Origin: Mucor racemosus
Taxonomy: Eukaryota; Mucoromycota; Mucoromycetes; Mucorales; Mucoraceae
Length of the DNA: 64,000 bases
Reading direction: 5' to 3'
Assembly: GCA_027405735.1 (NCBI GenBank)
Contig: JAPEHQ010000022.1
Location: 744,001-808,000, forward strand
Shown: positions 46,121-56,975 of the stretch, in pieces
Position numbering within the stretch: the first letter of the stretch is position 1
How the letters are laid out: the number at the start of each line of letters is the position of its first letter
Notes under the pieces: generated by a model
What the model was told of the DNA's origin: nothing
What the model saw: only the letters and a program-made list of their open reading frames with translations
Database searches by the model: none
Translations under genes and position numbers: made by a program

Positions 46121-46648
46121 ATGGGGCAATCATCGTCAACATCTAATACAAATACAACGTCGTCTACAAGACATGATAATGCATCTACTCGGACATTACA
46201 TTCAACTTCTATCCATTCACAAAGGCCAGTATCGTTTTTTAGAAGAATATCCAATCGACTTCATGTAACACATCCTACACGAAGATTTGGAAGACCAAAC
46301 AGACAGAATCATCAAAATATAAATCATCATCATACATCAGCATCTTCGACAACATCTAGTGTACGTCGAGCAACACAAGAAGCAACAAGACAAGCAGCAG
46401 CAGTAACTGGACCACCGACTAGTTTCTTGATACATTCATCTTCTTCATCTACATCTCCACCGCCTCCACCACCTGTACCATTAAATAGTAGTAGAAATAG
46501 TATAATTTCTTCTGACACTTATTTAAATGAGCTTTTATCATCTGCAGTGTTTAGAGATAATAATAGTGCTCATTCATCAAACCATGAGTCTCAACGCGGC
46601 AATTCATTTTTGAGATACTTACAAATACCGCTTAGAATGCAGGATAGT

Positions 46649-46689
<41 letters not shown>

Positions 46690-46989
46690 CACACCACCAC
46701 AATCATCAGCATCATCCACAACGTCAAGAAGAATGCATATATTAGTTATTGAATATCGTACTAATAATAACAACAGTATAGTTGAAGATACTACAATTCC
46801 ATTAACACCACCTCCTACATATAGATTCTTGGGTTTAAGAAGACCTAGATCGGAATTATCTACAACTTCATCAACTGAAACAATTCAATCAATGCCATTA
46901 TCAATGAATTCTACTCAAACAATAAATAATCGAAACACATCCCAACAACCGCAACCACAAGAAGGCCAATGGATTGTCTATGTATTGAA

Positions 46990-47036
<47 letters not shown>

Positions 47037-47383
47037 ACAACAACAACAACAATGTTAATAATAATACACCATTACAAGCTTTATCTTCTTCTCTTGTATT
47101 AGAAGATAATCCTAGTTACGAAGATTTATTATGGTTAACCAACATGTTGGGCCCTGCAAGACCTAATACAACAACCCAAGCAGCAGTTGATGAAGCTATC
47201 CCAGTAACTGATTGGTCAAGTGAAATCAAAGATGAGCACTGTCTCGTTTGCCTTGACGAATTTGCATTTAAACAACCTGTTCGAGTTCTAAAATGTCACC
47301 ATGTTTTCCATAGAGAATGTGTGGATCGTTGGTTATGTGAAGCACATAATTCGTGTCCCGTTTGCCGCGGTATTCCAGTTTAA
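46121..47383 (+). CDS. RING-H2 E3 ubiquitin ligase, low-complexity N-terminus, 420 aa
   Basis: Single exon. The last about 55 residues are a RING-H2 finger: CLVC, 14 residues, CHHVFH, C, ten residues, CPVC, giving the C3-H2-C3 ligand order of E3 ligases that recruit E2 enzymes. The rest is Ser/Thr/Asn-rich and disordered, with repeats from CAG/ACA triplets (Thr-Ala around 46650-46685, Ser-Asn around 46990-47050). The start at 46121 is preferred because the protein then begins MGQSSSTS, a good N-myristoylation signal that would put it on membranes. The ATG at 46064 in the same frame adds a hydrophobic segment instead. Substrate unknown. Confidence 0.85.
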
Positions 47384-47911
47384 AAATCTTGAACTATATT
47401 AACATAGCACAATATATATCATAAACTCATTGACATCATTTGAAATGAATCCAATCAAATGTATCAGGTTCAAGTGATTAACCTTAATTTTCTTTTATAT
47501 TGTGTAAATTTTCACATAGTTACCATCATTTATGAATTTTGTTGCCATGGTAACCGTGCCTGAATTTTGTATTTTACATTTAATAATATCCCGAATTTTT
47601 ATCATCTCATTTACTAAATATCCCCATATTTTTATATAATAAACATTTATAAACCATGCTACTGTGTGAACTTTAAAATCTTAATTCCAATCCCCACAAT
47701 TTCAATCCACTTGAGCCAATGAAACATTTGAATTATACCAAATTTTTCTATATTTCTATTTCCATTATTCTTCAAAAGGAAAAAATAAAAACTCATGTGA
47801 AATCATGATAAACTGAAAATCTTGTATAAAAAGGGGTTTAGGAGAGATTTTTTCTTTTAGGTTATCTTTTTTCTATTACTGTTTTTATCATTAAACAAAA
47901 CAAAAAAAAAA
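47384..47911. other. Promoter region of the aminotransferase gene
   Basis: AT-rich; a TATAAAAAGG (47825-47834) about 80 bp before the ATG is a good TATA-box candidate, followed by a pyrimidine-rich stretch. Nothing else recognised. Confidence 0.5.
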
Positions 47912-49446
47912 ATGACTATTTCAATTCAATCCAAAGTTCTAACTACAGACAATATGAATCCACTCATTAAAAATGTGGAATATGCTGTTAGAGGTCGTTT
48001 GGCCATCAGGGCAGAAGAAATCCGTACTGACCTTGAACAAGGGAAAAAGTATCCATTTAACAAGGTCGTAAATTGTAATATTGGTAATCCTCAACAATTG
48101 AATCAAACCCCAATTACCTTTTTCCGTCAAGTTGCTTCTCTATGTGATAATCCTGACTTATTGAAAAAGGAACATCGTAATATTGTATCTCAATTATATC
48201 CCATTGATTCCCTTGAACGTGCTGAAGTCTTGTTGCAATCAATTGGTAGTGTTGGTGCTTATTCTCATTCTCAAGGTGTACCTCATATTCGTAATACCGT
48301 AGCACAATTTATTAATGAACGTGATGGTTATTCAGCAGATCCAAACCACATTTATTTGACTCAAGGTGCTTCTGCTGGCGTTCAAACTCTCTTGAGTATA
48401 TTGACTGAAAACGAGAATTCTGGTATCATGATTCCAATTCCTCAATATCCTCTTTATTCTGCTACATTATCTCTTTATGGTGCAACTCCTGTTCATTATT
48501 ATCTTGATGAATCTACCGGTTGGAGTCTCGATGTAAAGCAGCTGACTCAAATTGTAACTAATGCACGCAAGCAAGGAACAGATGTTCGAGCATTAGTCAT
48601 TATTAATCCTGGTAACCCCACTGGTCAATGTCTTGATGCAGAAAACTTGCAAGAAATTGTTTCTTTTTGTTACAAGGAAAGATTGATGTTGTTGGCTGAT
48701 GAAGTATATCAAACAAATATTTATGAACCTGAAGAACGCCCCTTTATTAGTTTCAAGAAGGCATTGATGGATCATCCTGATGCAGAAGTTAGAGAAGGAT
48801 TAGAATTAGTTTCGTTTCATTCTATTTCCAAAGGCATGATTGGTGAGTGTGGTCGTCGTGGTGGTTATTTCGAGTGTGTCAATTTGGATCAAGGTATTAT
48901 GGATCAATTATACAAGATGGCTTCTGTCTCATTATGCCCTAACTTACACGGTCAAATCTTGGTCGATTTAATGTGTAACCCCCCGCGTTTCGGAGACTCC
49001 TCATATGAGTCATATACGGCAGAAATTAAAACCATTTATGATTCATTGCGCCGTCGATCCAAAAAGTTACAAGATTGTTTCAACAATTTGGAAGGTGTTA
49101 GCTGCCAACCTGCTCAAGGTTCCATGTATTTATTCCCTTCAGTAACTCTTTCAAATAAGGCAATTCAAGAGGCTAAAAGGGTCAACATTGCTCCTGATGC
49201 TTATTATTCTCATGCCATGTTGGAAGCTACTGGCGTTTGCGTGGTTCCTGGTAAGTTATATTTCCCACGATTAGATCCCAATCCAAAATGTCTAACTCTT
49301 TTTGCTAAATAGGTTCCGGTTTCGGCCAAAAAGATAATACATGGCATTTCAGATCCACCTTTTTACCTGAAGAACATTTGTTTGACAAGTTTTGTTCAGA
49401 TCTTGAAAAGTTCCATAGCCAATTCCTTAAAGACCACAGGGATTAG
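47912..49446 (+). CDS. Alanine aminotransferase, 490 aa
   Basis: Exons 47912-49250 and 49313-49446 (TAG), in phase. A class I/II PLP aminotransferase that interconverts alanine + 2-oxoglutarate and pyruvate + glutamate. Family-typical pieces: MNPLIKNVEYAVRGRLAIRA and NCNIGNPQQLNQTPITFFRQ at the N-terminus, NPGNPTGQCL, DEVYQTNIY, the Schiff-base Lys in SFHSISKGMIGECGRRGGY, and VPGSGFGQ then TWHFRSTFLPEE at the end. No obvious mitochondrial presequence, so probably cytosolic. A TATA-box candidate and A-rich leader precede the ATG. Intron length 62 nt. Codon use looks well adapted, as expected for an abundant enzyme. Confidence 0.95.
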
Positions 49447-50439
49447 TCTAAAATAACTCCTTGATCGCACTTTCTTTTCGTATATATTTTCTCAAATCAT
49501 TTTCTTCTTATTGTTATATATACATTTATAATTTTATATTTTATATTTTATACACCTCATTTCTATCTTTTTAATAAAATTATTTGTTATATTTCACACA
49601 CTTCATTATTTAGTTTCAATTAATTGCCTCTAAACCTTGCAATTGAATTGTTGACGGACATCAAACATATACTTTAGCCTTTAGAGGATACTTTGGAGAT
49701 AAAAAATATGTATGACAAGTACAGTAGTAGTTGTACACATTCTGTGATTTCCATAAAGTGTTTGAGACAATTTTTGTGGTACCAGTATGAACGGATCATC
49801 TTTTAATGAGTCTCTAAAAAGAAAAATACCATTCGATATGTCATTTATGGCATGTATAAACAGATAATACATGCAAGTAGCCGAGATATCAAGGTACGTA
49901 TTGGAAATTACTCACAAACATTTTTGTAGTAATACATTCTATCGGAAAGAAATAACTGATAGCAAAATTGGTTTGTTCAAAACCAAGATTTAATAAAGTG
50001 AGATGCAACTTGCCAGAATTACCTTTTTTATTCGGAAAAAATAATAATTCTATTCTATTTTATTCTATTCTAAATTATATATAAACTAGGAACTACATAT
50101 GAACTGTTTCTCAATATAAACTGCATGTAATAGGCCATTTGTTTGATTAAATGCGTTATTTATTTCTCGCGGGTGATTTCAATATGGACAAAATTAATGT
50201 CGTTTTTCGGCAAAGATAGGATCATTACTTGTCCTGCTGTTTTTCTAGATGATGCCAAGCTTAAAAATAAAAATACTAAACCGTACTTGAAACATTGCAA
50301 CCAAGTATGGATACATTGTTTTTGATTTACCAATTAGTATGAGCTAAAAACAATCCTTTAAACATAGAGCATTTATTAGCATATGGCATATGTCTCTTTA
50401 CGAATCCACTGTACATTAATTGTGGATCAGAGATCAATA
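49447..50439. other. Intergenic DNA
   Basis: 3' flank of the aminotransferase and unremarkable AT-rich DNA; short ORFs (49681-49872, 50143-50325) have no recognisable product. Confidence 0.45.
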
Positions 50440-51150
50440 ATAGTGGGTCAATATGGACATATTCTACAACACCCACTAAAAATTTCAAAATAAAATAAAA
50501 TAAATAAAAATCGCAGTGTGCCCTCTTTTCTATAACTAAACCTATATCAGATACTTTTTTAAAAAGTATACCTTAGACACTGCCAATTAGATAAAAATTA
50601 ATTATAGTATGTTACCTGTTCCTGAATTTATTTTATATCTCACGAAAAACTCAAGAACAGGTAAATTCATTACTTTTTCCTTAAAAACTGAGCCTTACTT
50701 TTCATCCCTGCCCAACTTTTTTTTTCACTAAATAACGCCGAGAAAAAATTATATCCCAATGTACCTGAAATACCCAGCTTTTATCTCAAAACAAGTATCA
50801 AAAAATATCCTATTTTTTGTAGTTGGTATAAGCTTTTTAGCGCTAATGTTTCAGATTTTTACAGGTATTTCACCGCCAAAAGTTAAAAACTTTGAGGCTT
50901 CATATATCTACAAAAAAATAAGCTTTACTAATACCATTTAATAATAAAACCTACTTTTTTTGAAGTACTCTATAACATATTTCAATATAAAAAAATTATG
51001 AGCACTTTTGTTTTTTTTCATCTTTTTGACATTTTCGTAGTAGATTTCAAAGTGTTCGTTAAATTGAGTAGCAGTTTTTTTTTTACATTCATTTCTTTAA
51101 CCTCGTTGAGTTCTCTCGGATCCACTTTAGTTTTTTTCAAAATATTGATT
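50440..51150 (-). repeat. R1 dispersed repeat, copy 4, first part (inverted)
   Basis: Inverted relative to copies 1-3. It breaks off at ..AATATTGATT and resumes as TTTCGTGGAGATATCC at 55641; in uninterrupted copies these two pieces are adjacent. The DIRS element fills the gap. Confidence 0.75.
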
Positions 51151-51183
51151 CTAGGTCGAGAAAATTCTCGAAAGAATTTATTG

Positions 51184-51298
51184 AGACCGTCAGAACAAAA
51201 TAGGAAGGTTATTATGCTAGAATCTTCTTGAACATTTATTTAATAGCGAAATTTATAAGATATAAAAAGAAATAAAATTCAATATCTAAACATTAATC
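51184..51298 (+). repeat. DIRS left inverted terminal repeat
   Basis: 115 bp from AGACCGTCAG to CATTAATC; the exact reverse complement of 55515-55629. Confidence 0.95.
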
Positions 51299-51363
51299 TT
51301 CTTTTTCGCTCGGTCATAACCGACTTCTTAGTCCATTCAAACCTCTTACAAAGTATTAAAACA

Positions 51364-52278
51364 ATGTCCTCAATCGAAGAACAATTTACTGCCATGCAGC
51401 AACAACTTGCAGCCATTCAAGCACAACTCAATGGTGCTACTAGCCCTACTCCTATGCAGTCAGCGGATGACACTGCTACTTCACCTTTACATTCACTTGG
51501 TACTCGTCCCCATTACGACTGGTCTCCTTCGGATAGTCTCATGGATCTCATGGAATTAGATGTTCCTCTACATAATTCCAAACCACTTTCGGACTCAGAG
51601 CGTAAGTCCATCATCGAGTCTTACCCTCCCATGGCACATGTAGACTATAAGGCTCCTACTACTATTCCTACTGCTGAACGTATTATGAACAAGGGACAAA
51701 AGCATGAGGATAACTCTCTCAAACATCTACAATATCAATTGTCCGCTGCTTTTCGTCCATTGGATATTCTCACTCATGAATTATTTACTTATGATACTGG
51801 TAATCCTAATCTAGAACGCTACAGCGCAATGTTGCGGGATATTCGTCGTCTCTTGGTTCATGTCTGCTCCTTAATGACTCAACAACGTAATAATATTGCC
51901 CTTCGAGCTATCAATCCCGCTTTCTCTTTGAAGCCTGATCAAGAAACCAATTATACACTCCCCTTGGATGAATTCCAAACTACTTTGATTCAGCAAACTG
52001 CCGCAAGAAAGGCTACTCGTGAAGCAACTGCTAATCGTCGTCAACATCGTCGCTTTACGCCTGGTAATTCAGGACCTTCTAGTTCTTTCTCGACGGTTTC
52101 GGACCAACAGTTTTTTCGACCAGGTCCACCCTCCCAGCAGGGTGGTTTCAACAACAACAACAACTTCAGCAACGCCAACAACAACAACTACAACTCCAAC
52201 AACAACACTTTTCGACAGAACAGCAACAAGAACAACAGCACCAACAACAAGAAGACCAACAACCCTTTTCGCCAATAG
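51364..52278 (+). CDS. DIRS ORF1, gag-like protein, 304 aa
   Basis: Begins MSSIEEQFTAMQQQLAAIQA, a short coiled-coil start of the kind often seen in gag-like proteins that multimerise. A central helical region follows (HLQYQLSAAFRPLDILTHEL), and the C-terminus is an Asn-rich tail of about 50 residues with scattered Arg/Lys, which could bind RNA. No zinc knuckle. The relic at 23.4-23.8 kb keeps its PLDEFQTT..DQQFF segment. The next ORF lies in another frame and starts right at its stop, so frameshifting or reinitiation is needed to express the RT. Confidence 0.85.
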   Translation: MSSIEEQFTAMQQQLAAIQAQLNGATSPTPMQSADDTATSPLHSLGTRPHYDWSPSDSLMDLMELDVPLHNSKPLSDSERKSIIESYPPMAHVDYKAPTTIPTAERIMNKGQKHEDNSLKHLQYQLSAAFRPLDILTHELFTYDTGNPNLERYSAMLRDIRRLLVHVCSLMTQQRNNIALRAINPAFSLKPDQETNYTLPLDEFQTTLIQQTAARKATREATANRRQHRRFTPGNSGPSSSFSTVSDQQFFRPGPPSQQGGFNNNNNFSNANNNNYNSNNNTFRQNSNKNNSTNNKKTNNPFRQ

Positions 52279-52280
52279 AA

Positions 52281-54275
52281 GTGACAACAACAGGAACATC
52301 AACAACAGCACCAACAACAGCGACAACAATAACAACACCAACACCAACACCAACACCAACACCAACACCAGCACCAACAACACTATCAACAATAGAACCC
52401 GTAGGTGGACGTCTCAGCAAATTTTATCAGGCGTGGACAGAAATCTCCACACCTCCATTTGTCAACAATATCATCAAAGATGGCTACAACATTTCTTTTC
52501 ACACAACACCACCAACCACCACAACACCAACCTCAATCACACCATTTTCAGCCGAACAAGCTCATCTTATCGACCAAGCTATTCAAGATTTACTGGAAAA
52601 AGCAGCAATAGAGAAAGTTTTGCCTCAGCAAGTTCAGGAAATTCCAGGTTATTACAGTTCCATGTTCGTCATTCCAAAGAAGAATGGCGGCGTTCGCCCG
52701 GTGTTCAATCTCAAAAGATTGAACCAATATTTGGAAGCTCCTCATTTCAAAATGGAAACCATCAAAGAAGTTTCACTTATGATCAAACCGAAAGATTATC
52801 TCGTCTCAATCGACTTATCCGATGCTTTCCTTCATATAGGTCTACACCCAGATTCCAGACGTTTCTTACGCCTGAAATGGAAAGACCAAGTCTACCAGTA
52901 TTGTACCACCGCCTTTGGTTTGGCATCCAGTCCCTTTGTCTTCACCAAAGTTTGCAGGCCCATCTTGGAACACTTGCGCTCTCAAGGCATCAGGATCTCT
53001 GCATACTTGGACGACTGGCTCCTCATAGCCAACAGCAAACAATTGGCTCTTCAACAGGCTCAGACAGTGGTTACTCTACTCCAACGGTTAGGATGGCTCG
53101 TGAACTTCAAGAAATCCGTCTTGGACCCAACCCAACGATTAGAACACCTCGGCTTTGTATTGAATACCCAGTCCATGACAGCAGCTCTACCTCTCAAGAA
53201 ATTACGAGATATTCGACGCTCAATCAAACAGGTATTAGACAAGCCCAACAGACAAACTCCCCGGGTGGTACACAGCCTTACGATGAGAATTCAAGCAGCA
53301 ACTTTCGCCATATTTCCAGCTCGATTGTACACCAGGCATCTACTCTATTACAAGAATCAGGTGGTGAAGAACGAGGCAGACTGGGATCGACCTCGACCTT
53401 TGGATCATTCCAGCTTGAAGGAACTTCAATGGTGGTACCAGAACTTACAACAATGGAACGGTCGTTCTCTTCTTCCTGCGACACCGACTCAAACTGTGTT
53501 TGTGGATGCAAGCAACACAGGTTGGGGTTGCAGCTGGAAACATCACCCGGCCCATGGCTACTGGACGCCGGAGGAGGCGGCGCAATCAATCAATTGGCGG
53601 GAGCTCAAGGCGGCTCATTTGGCTCTCAAGACGTTCCCTCTTCCGGAGAACTCCACAGTGCTGATCAGGACAGACAACACTACGAGTCTATCTTATATCA
53701 ACAAACATGGTGGAACTCGATCCCTCCCTCTTTTGGAACTTGCAACCGAAGTATGGAATTGGTGCATTCATCACAGAATTATGATTCAAGCACAACACAT
53801 CAGCGGGATTCACAACACAATAGCAGATATGGAATCTCGACGAACATTCTTCAAGAACCAGTGGCAAATCAACCAACTTTGGGGACCCCATTCGGTAGAC
53901 GTATTCGCGGACCGCACGACTCACCTCCTCGAAAGGTACGTGTCTTGGATGCCAGATCCAGGAGCATGTCAAACAGATGCATTCTCGATTCTATGGACCC
54001 AGTGGAAGAACCCATGGCTGAATCCCCCTTGGAACCTTATCTTGAGAGTATTGAAGAAAATAATTATGGAACGGTTACCCATAGTAACATTGGTAGTCCC
54101 GCTCTGGCCCAGTGCGATTTGGTTTCCCATGGTACAAGCATTAGCAATCCGCCCTCCTCTGATCTTGGACAAATGTCATGTCCAAACAACATCTCCACTA
54201 GCAGTCCATCCTCTACAGCACAACAATTGGAAGCCATCCGTTTGGAAGTTATCCGTAACAGGATATACTCCTTAG
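52281..54275 (+). CDS. DIRS ORF2, reverse transcriptase / RNase H with methyltransferase-like tail
   Basis: The frame opens with a Thr/Pro repeat tract, then a DIRS-type reverse transcriptase: YYSSMFVIPKKNGGVRPVFN, DYLVSIDLSDAFLHI (first Asp), TTAFGLASSPFVFTKV and the catalytic AYLDDWLLI. RNase H follows (VFVDASNTGWG, NWRELKAAHLAL, RTDNTTSLSYI). The C-terminal part has a WMPDPG..DAF..W segment and an NPPW motif, which fits the methyltransferase-like domain described in DIRS1-group elements. No conventional ATG start; the frame is also open back into ORF1's Asn-rich tail, so programmed frameshifting is possible. It overlaps the recombinase frame along its whole length. Confidence 0.92.
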   Translation: MTTTGTSTTAPTTATTITTPTPTPTPTPTPAPTTLSTIEPVGGRLSKFYQAWTEISTPPFVNNIIKDGYNISFHTTPPTTTTPTSITPFSAEQAHLIDQAIQDLLEKAAIEKVLPQQVQEIPGYYSSMFVIPKKNGGVRPVFNLKRLNQYLEAPHFKMETIKEVSLMIKPKDYLVSIDLSDAFLHIGLHPDSRRFLRLKWKDQVYQYCTTAFGLASSPFVFTKVCRPILEHLRSQGIRISAYLDDWLLIANSKQLALQQAQTVVTLLQRLGWLVNFKKSVLDPTQRLEHLGFVLNTQSMTAALPLKKLRDIRRSIKQVLDKPNRQTPRVVHSLTMRIQAATFAIFPARLYTRHLLYYKNQVVKNEADWDRPRPLDHSSLKELQWWYQNLQQWNGRSLLPATPTQTVFVDASNTGWGCSWKHHPAHGYWTPEEAAQSINWRELKAAHLALKTFPLPENSTVLIRTDNTTSLSYINKHGGTRSLPLLELATEVWNWCIHHRIMIQAQHISGIHNTIADMESRRTFFKNQWQINQLWGPHSVDVFADRTTHLLERYVSWMPDPGACQTDAFSILWTQWKNPWLNPPWNLILRVLKKIIMERLPIVTLVVPLWPSAIWFPMVQALAIRPPLILDKCHVQTTSPLAVHPLQHNNWKPSVWKLSVTGYTP

Positions 54276-55294
54276 GCCTCAATGCTACTGCGGCTCAGGA
54301 CCTGCTCCAACAACACCTACAACCATCCGCAACAGAAAAATGTTATAGGAAACATCAACTACGTTTCCTAGACTTTGCTAAAAAGAATCAGGTTTCCTTT
54401 GACAAGTTTACTGCTCAAGATGTTGTTAACTTTCTTTCGACAATGCGAACAACCCATCATCATCAAACATCAACCCTTAAAACAACTCGAGCAGCTATTA
54501 CCCACTTACATCAGGATCCTAATATTATAAAACACAGTAACCTACTCAACTCTTATATTGATTCTTTAGTTCGTCAAGATCCGCCAACTCTCATCCATAG
54601 ACCAACTTTGGACTTGTCTCCGGCCTTAGCCTTTGCTCAGGAAATTGCTTCTCGCGGTTCTACTGCGGTGTATCGATTACAAATCAAATTGGCCTTTCTG
54701 TTATCCATGGCGGCTTTTCTACGACCTTCCGATTTAGAACGAATACCTTTTGGCTCTTGTTCGGTTGATAGATCTACTGGTGCTTTAACATTTTCAGTTG
54801 TGGCTCCCAAAGAGAAACGAAAAGGACGCCGCATTATCAAACCTTATACTATTCATCCTCATCGGGATAATCCTGAGCTATGTCCAGTTCAATGTTTCTT
54901 GGCTATTCGTGATCACCCTCACTTGACAGGTCGCTCTAGGGACACTGCTCTATTTGTCAACAGCAAAAATTTCAAGACACCTATCTGTGCGAGTACTCTT
55001 TCTTCTTGGCTCCATCATCATTTTATCTCACTGGTTACCTCGGAAAAGGGTGTGTCAATCCGGTCTTTGGCTTCATCCCGAGCTCTGGATCAAGGTGTAG
55101 CGATGCAGGATATCTTGTCTCTTGGTAACTGGGCTTCGTCTGATACATTCCAAAACCATTATCAGCGAAATCAGATGGCCCGTATCGACTTCACGACCAC
55201 CGTACTCTCAAGTGGCACTAGTCTTGATACTACTTCTCCTACTGATGATGAATATTTTGATGCTGAAAACTCATTTGGTATGGCTCTGGATTAG
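54170..55294 (+). CDS. DIRS ORF3, tyrosine recombinase
   Basis: The recombinase domain begins at about 54200 (QQLEAIRLEVIRNRIYSLGL) in a frame that stays open back to 52019. Core-binding region: EKCYRKHQLRFLDFAKKNQ. Catalytic part: first Arg in AAFLRPSDLERI, the region SIRSLASSRALDQGVA where the second catalytic Arg is expected (Ser where many family members have His), and the nucleophile Tyr in NWASSDTFQNHY. It integrates the circular DNA form of the element, replacing the integrase of LTR retrotransposons. The stop falls at the edge of the internal complementary region. The true start is unclear; it may begin anywhere upstream in the overlap. Confidence 0.92.
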   Translation, partial: QMSCPNNISTSSPSSTAQQLEAIRLEVIRNRIYSLGLNATAAQDLLQQHLQPSATEKCYRKHQLRFLDFAKKNQVSFDKFTAQDVVNFLSTMRTTHHHQTSTLKTTRAAITHLHQDPNIIKHSNLLNSYIDSLVRQDPPTLIHRPTLDLSPALAFAQEIASRGSTAVYRLQIKLAFLLSMAAFLRPSDLERIPFGSCSVDRSTGALTFSVVAPKEKRKGRRIIKPYTIHPHRDNPELCPVQCFLAIRDHPHLTGRSRDTALFVNSKNFKTPICASTLSSWLHHHFISLVTSEKGVSIRSLASSRALDQGVAMQDILSLGNWASSDTFQNHYQRNQMARIDFTTTVLSSGTSLDTTSPTDDEYFDAENSFGMALD

Positions 55295-55402
55295 CATAAT
55301 AACCTTCCTATTTTGTTCTGACGGTCTCAATAAATTCTTTCGAGAATTTTCTCGACCTAGAATTGTTAATTAGACCAGAAGAACAAAATAGGAAGGTTAT
55401 TA
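55292..55402 (+). repeat. DIRS internal complementary region
   Basis: The first half (to about 55363) is the reverse complement of the left terminus from ATTCTAGGTCGAG through the start of the ITR. The second half is the reverse complement of the right terminus with a few changes (CCAGAAG for CCGTCAG). In the accepted model this region templates joining of the two ends into a circle. Confidence 0.92.
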
Positions 55403-55514
55403 TCCCCACCCTTCATTTTCTTGTTTATTTTATTATGATTTAATATTTTATCTATCTTTCCTTTCTTTTCTATATTCTATCCCACCCTTCCTTTACTTAG
55501 ACCGAGCTTAAATC

Positions 55515-55629
55515 GATTAATGTTTAGATATTGAATTTTATTTCTTTTTATATCTTATAAATTTCGCTATTAAATAAATGTTCAAGAAGATTCTAGCATA
55601 ATAACCTTCCTATTTTGTTCTGACGGTCT
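55515..55629 (-). repeat. DIRS right inverted terminal repeat
   Basis: 115 bp, exact reverse complement of 51184-51298. Confidence 0.95.
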
Positions 55630-55640
55630 AATTAACAATT

Positions 55641-56235
55641 TTTCGTGGAGATATCCTCAAAAATGTGTACAAAAAGGTGCCTTCATTTTTAGCTTGCATT
55701 TTTCCCTTGTATACCCTCATCCCAAATTCTGAATCTGAAAAAAATTTGAACAAAAATCTTGTTTTCTCTACGAAAAATACCGCTAGAAAATTTTACAGTA
55801 GCTCGATCGATAGATAATTTTTTTGCGCATCATTGCCATTAATTATATTTTGAATATGTTTATCAAAAGTAATATGTATCTTCAAAAAACCTCTAAAAAT
55901 TCAATTGGATTTTACGCCAAATTTAATGTGAAACGTTTGTTTGTTTTTTTTTAGATAGATGCAAGATATAAAACTGTATAAAAACTATTTAATACGCTAG
56001 GTCGACTTACTTTGCAGCTCATGAGCCAATAAATGATTTTGTTTTTTGAATCATTTTTCATTCATTTCAACAAATAAATTTTGGAATCCCGTGATGATAG
56101 GGTTTAAGCTGTAATAAGAACTATTATTCTGATTATCTCGACAAAAAATCAATATTTTTCGCTAAAACAAAAAATGCAGAGTAGCAATCAATTAGGACTA
56201 CCTTGTGGATACAGAATTAACCTTGGATAATGAGT
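55641..56235 (-). repeat. R1 dispersed repeat, copy 4, second part (inverted)
   Basis: Continuation of 50440-51150 after the DIRS insertion, starting TTTCGTGGAGATATCCTC and running back through the GCATC..AAACTGTATAAAAACTATTT landmark to the R1 start motif region. Confidence 0.75.
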
Positions 56236-56465
56236 TTAAGTTTTACAAAATAATAAACTAATACTTACAACTGTAGAAAACAAAGAAAACAATTCCATCC
56301 TTGTGAATATTGATCCAATTAATCTCCAATTATACATGATGGTAGATTTAAATACATCTTGCATAAAAGTTTATATTCCTATTTTCACAAATCACTGTGA
56401 ATTGAGAAAACCATTAGCAAAACATGATATTTCTGTCCAATAAAACCACGTGTTGTGTCGTATAT

Positions 56466-56975
56466 TTTCATGTTTGATAAATAATACTTGAAAAATAATA
56501 CAATTAAAAGAGAATGAGTAATGAATCAGTTCTTCAACTGTATAGTAAAAACAAGATATCGTTTATTTAGATATAAAAGTACAGCCTTTTATATTGATTT
56601 GACATTGAGATCCTGAGATGTAATTTAATTTAAGGCACTATTGAACCATTAGATCTGTTTGATAGTAATCTCTAGATGGGAATAAATTAATCATAATTTA
56701 GCCGTGATTTTAGAGCTTGTGAGTTGCCTTGTTTCAATGTTGCGCTAAATGTGCTTAGATGTTCAGATTTGATAGCTATTTGATTAATCAACCGCTGGGA
56801 TGAAATAATAATAATATGGTGTCATAATTGAGGTCCAAGCGTTATTGGTAATTACTGGATTAAACTTAGTATGCTAGGAGTTTCTTATATCCGATATCAA
56901 GACTTTGCACTTCAATACATGTCATAGTCAATAGATTGTAAGATGTATTGATACTGTAGAAGGTGATAACCACTA
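56466..56975 (-). repeat. R3 repeat, copy 2 (inverted)
   Basis: Reverse-complement match to 18462-18964 (AAAACAAGATATCGTTTATTT, GACATTGAGATCCTGAGATG, TCTTATATCCGATATCAAG, CTGTAGAAGGTGATAAC). Non-coding. Confidence 0.7.

Larger units (their letters stand above)
51151..55640 (+). mobile_element. Complete DIRS-type tyrosine-recombinase retrotransposon (about 4.49 kb)
   Basis: All structural marks are present: inverted terminal repeats of 115 bp, identical to each other (51184-51298 and 55515-55629); terminal extensions (51151-51183, 55630-55640); and an internal complementary region at about 55292-55402 whose two halves are complementary to the left and right termini, meeting at ..CTAGAATT|GTTAATT... 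Three ORFs follow each other: gag-like (51364-52278), RT/RNase H (52281-54275) and tyrosine recombinase (ending 55294). The target is ATT: one ATT at 51148-51150 and one at 55638-55640, consistent with circle integration instead of a long duplication. Identical ITRs and open ORFs suggest a recent, possibly active copy. Confidence 0.95.

Noticed and set aside
52069..52420. Minus-strand Val/Leu-rich ORFs in the DIRS element
   Set aside because: Shadows of the CAA/ACC repeat tract; no family resemblance.
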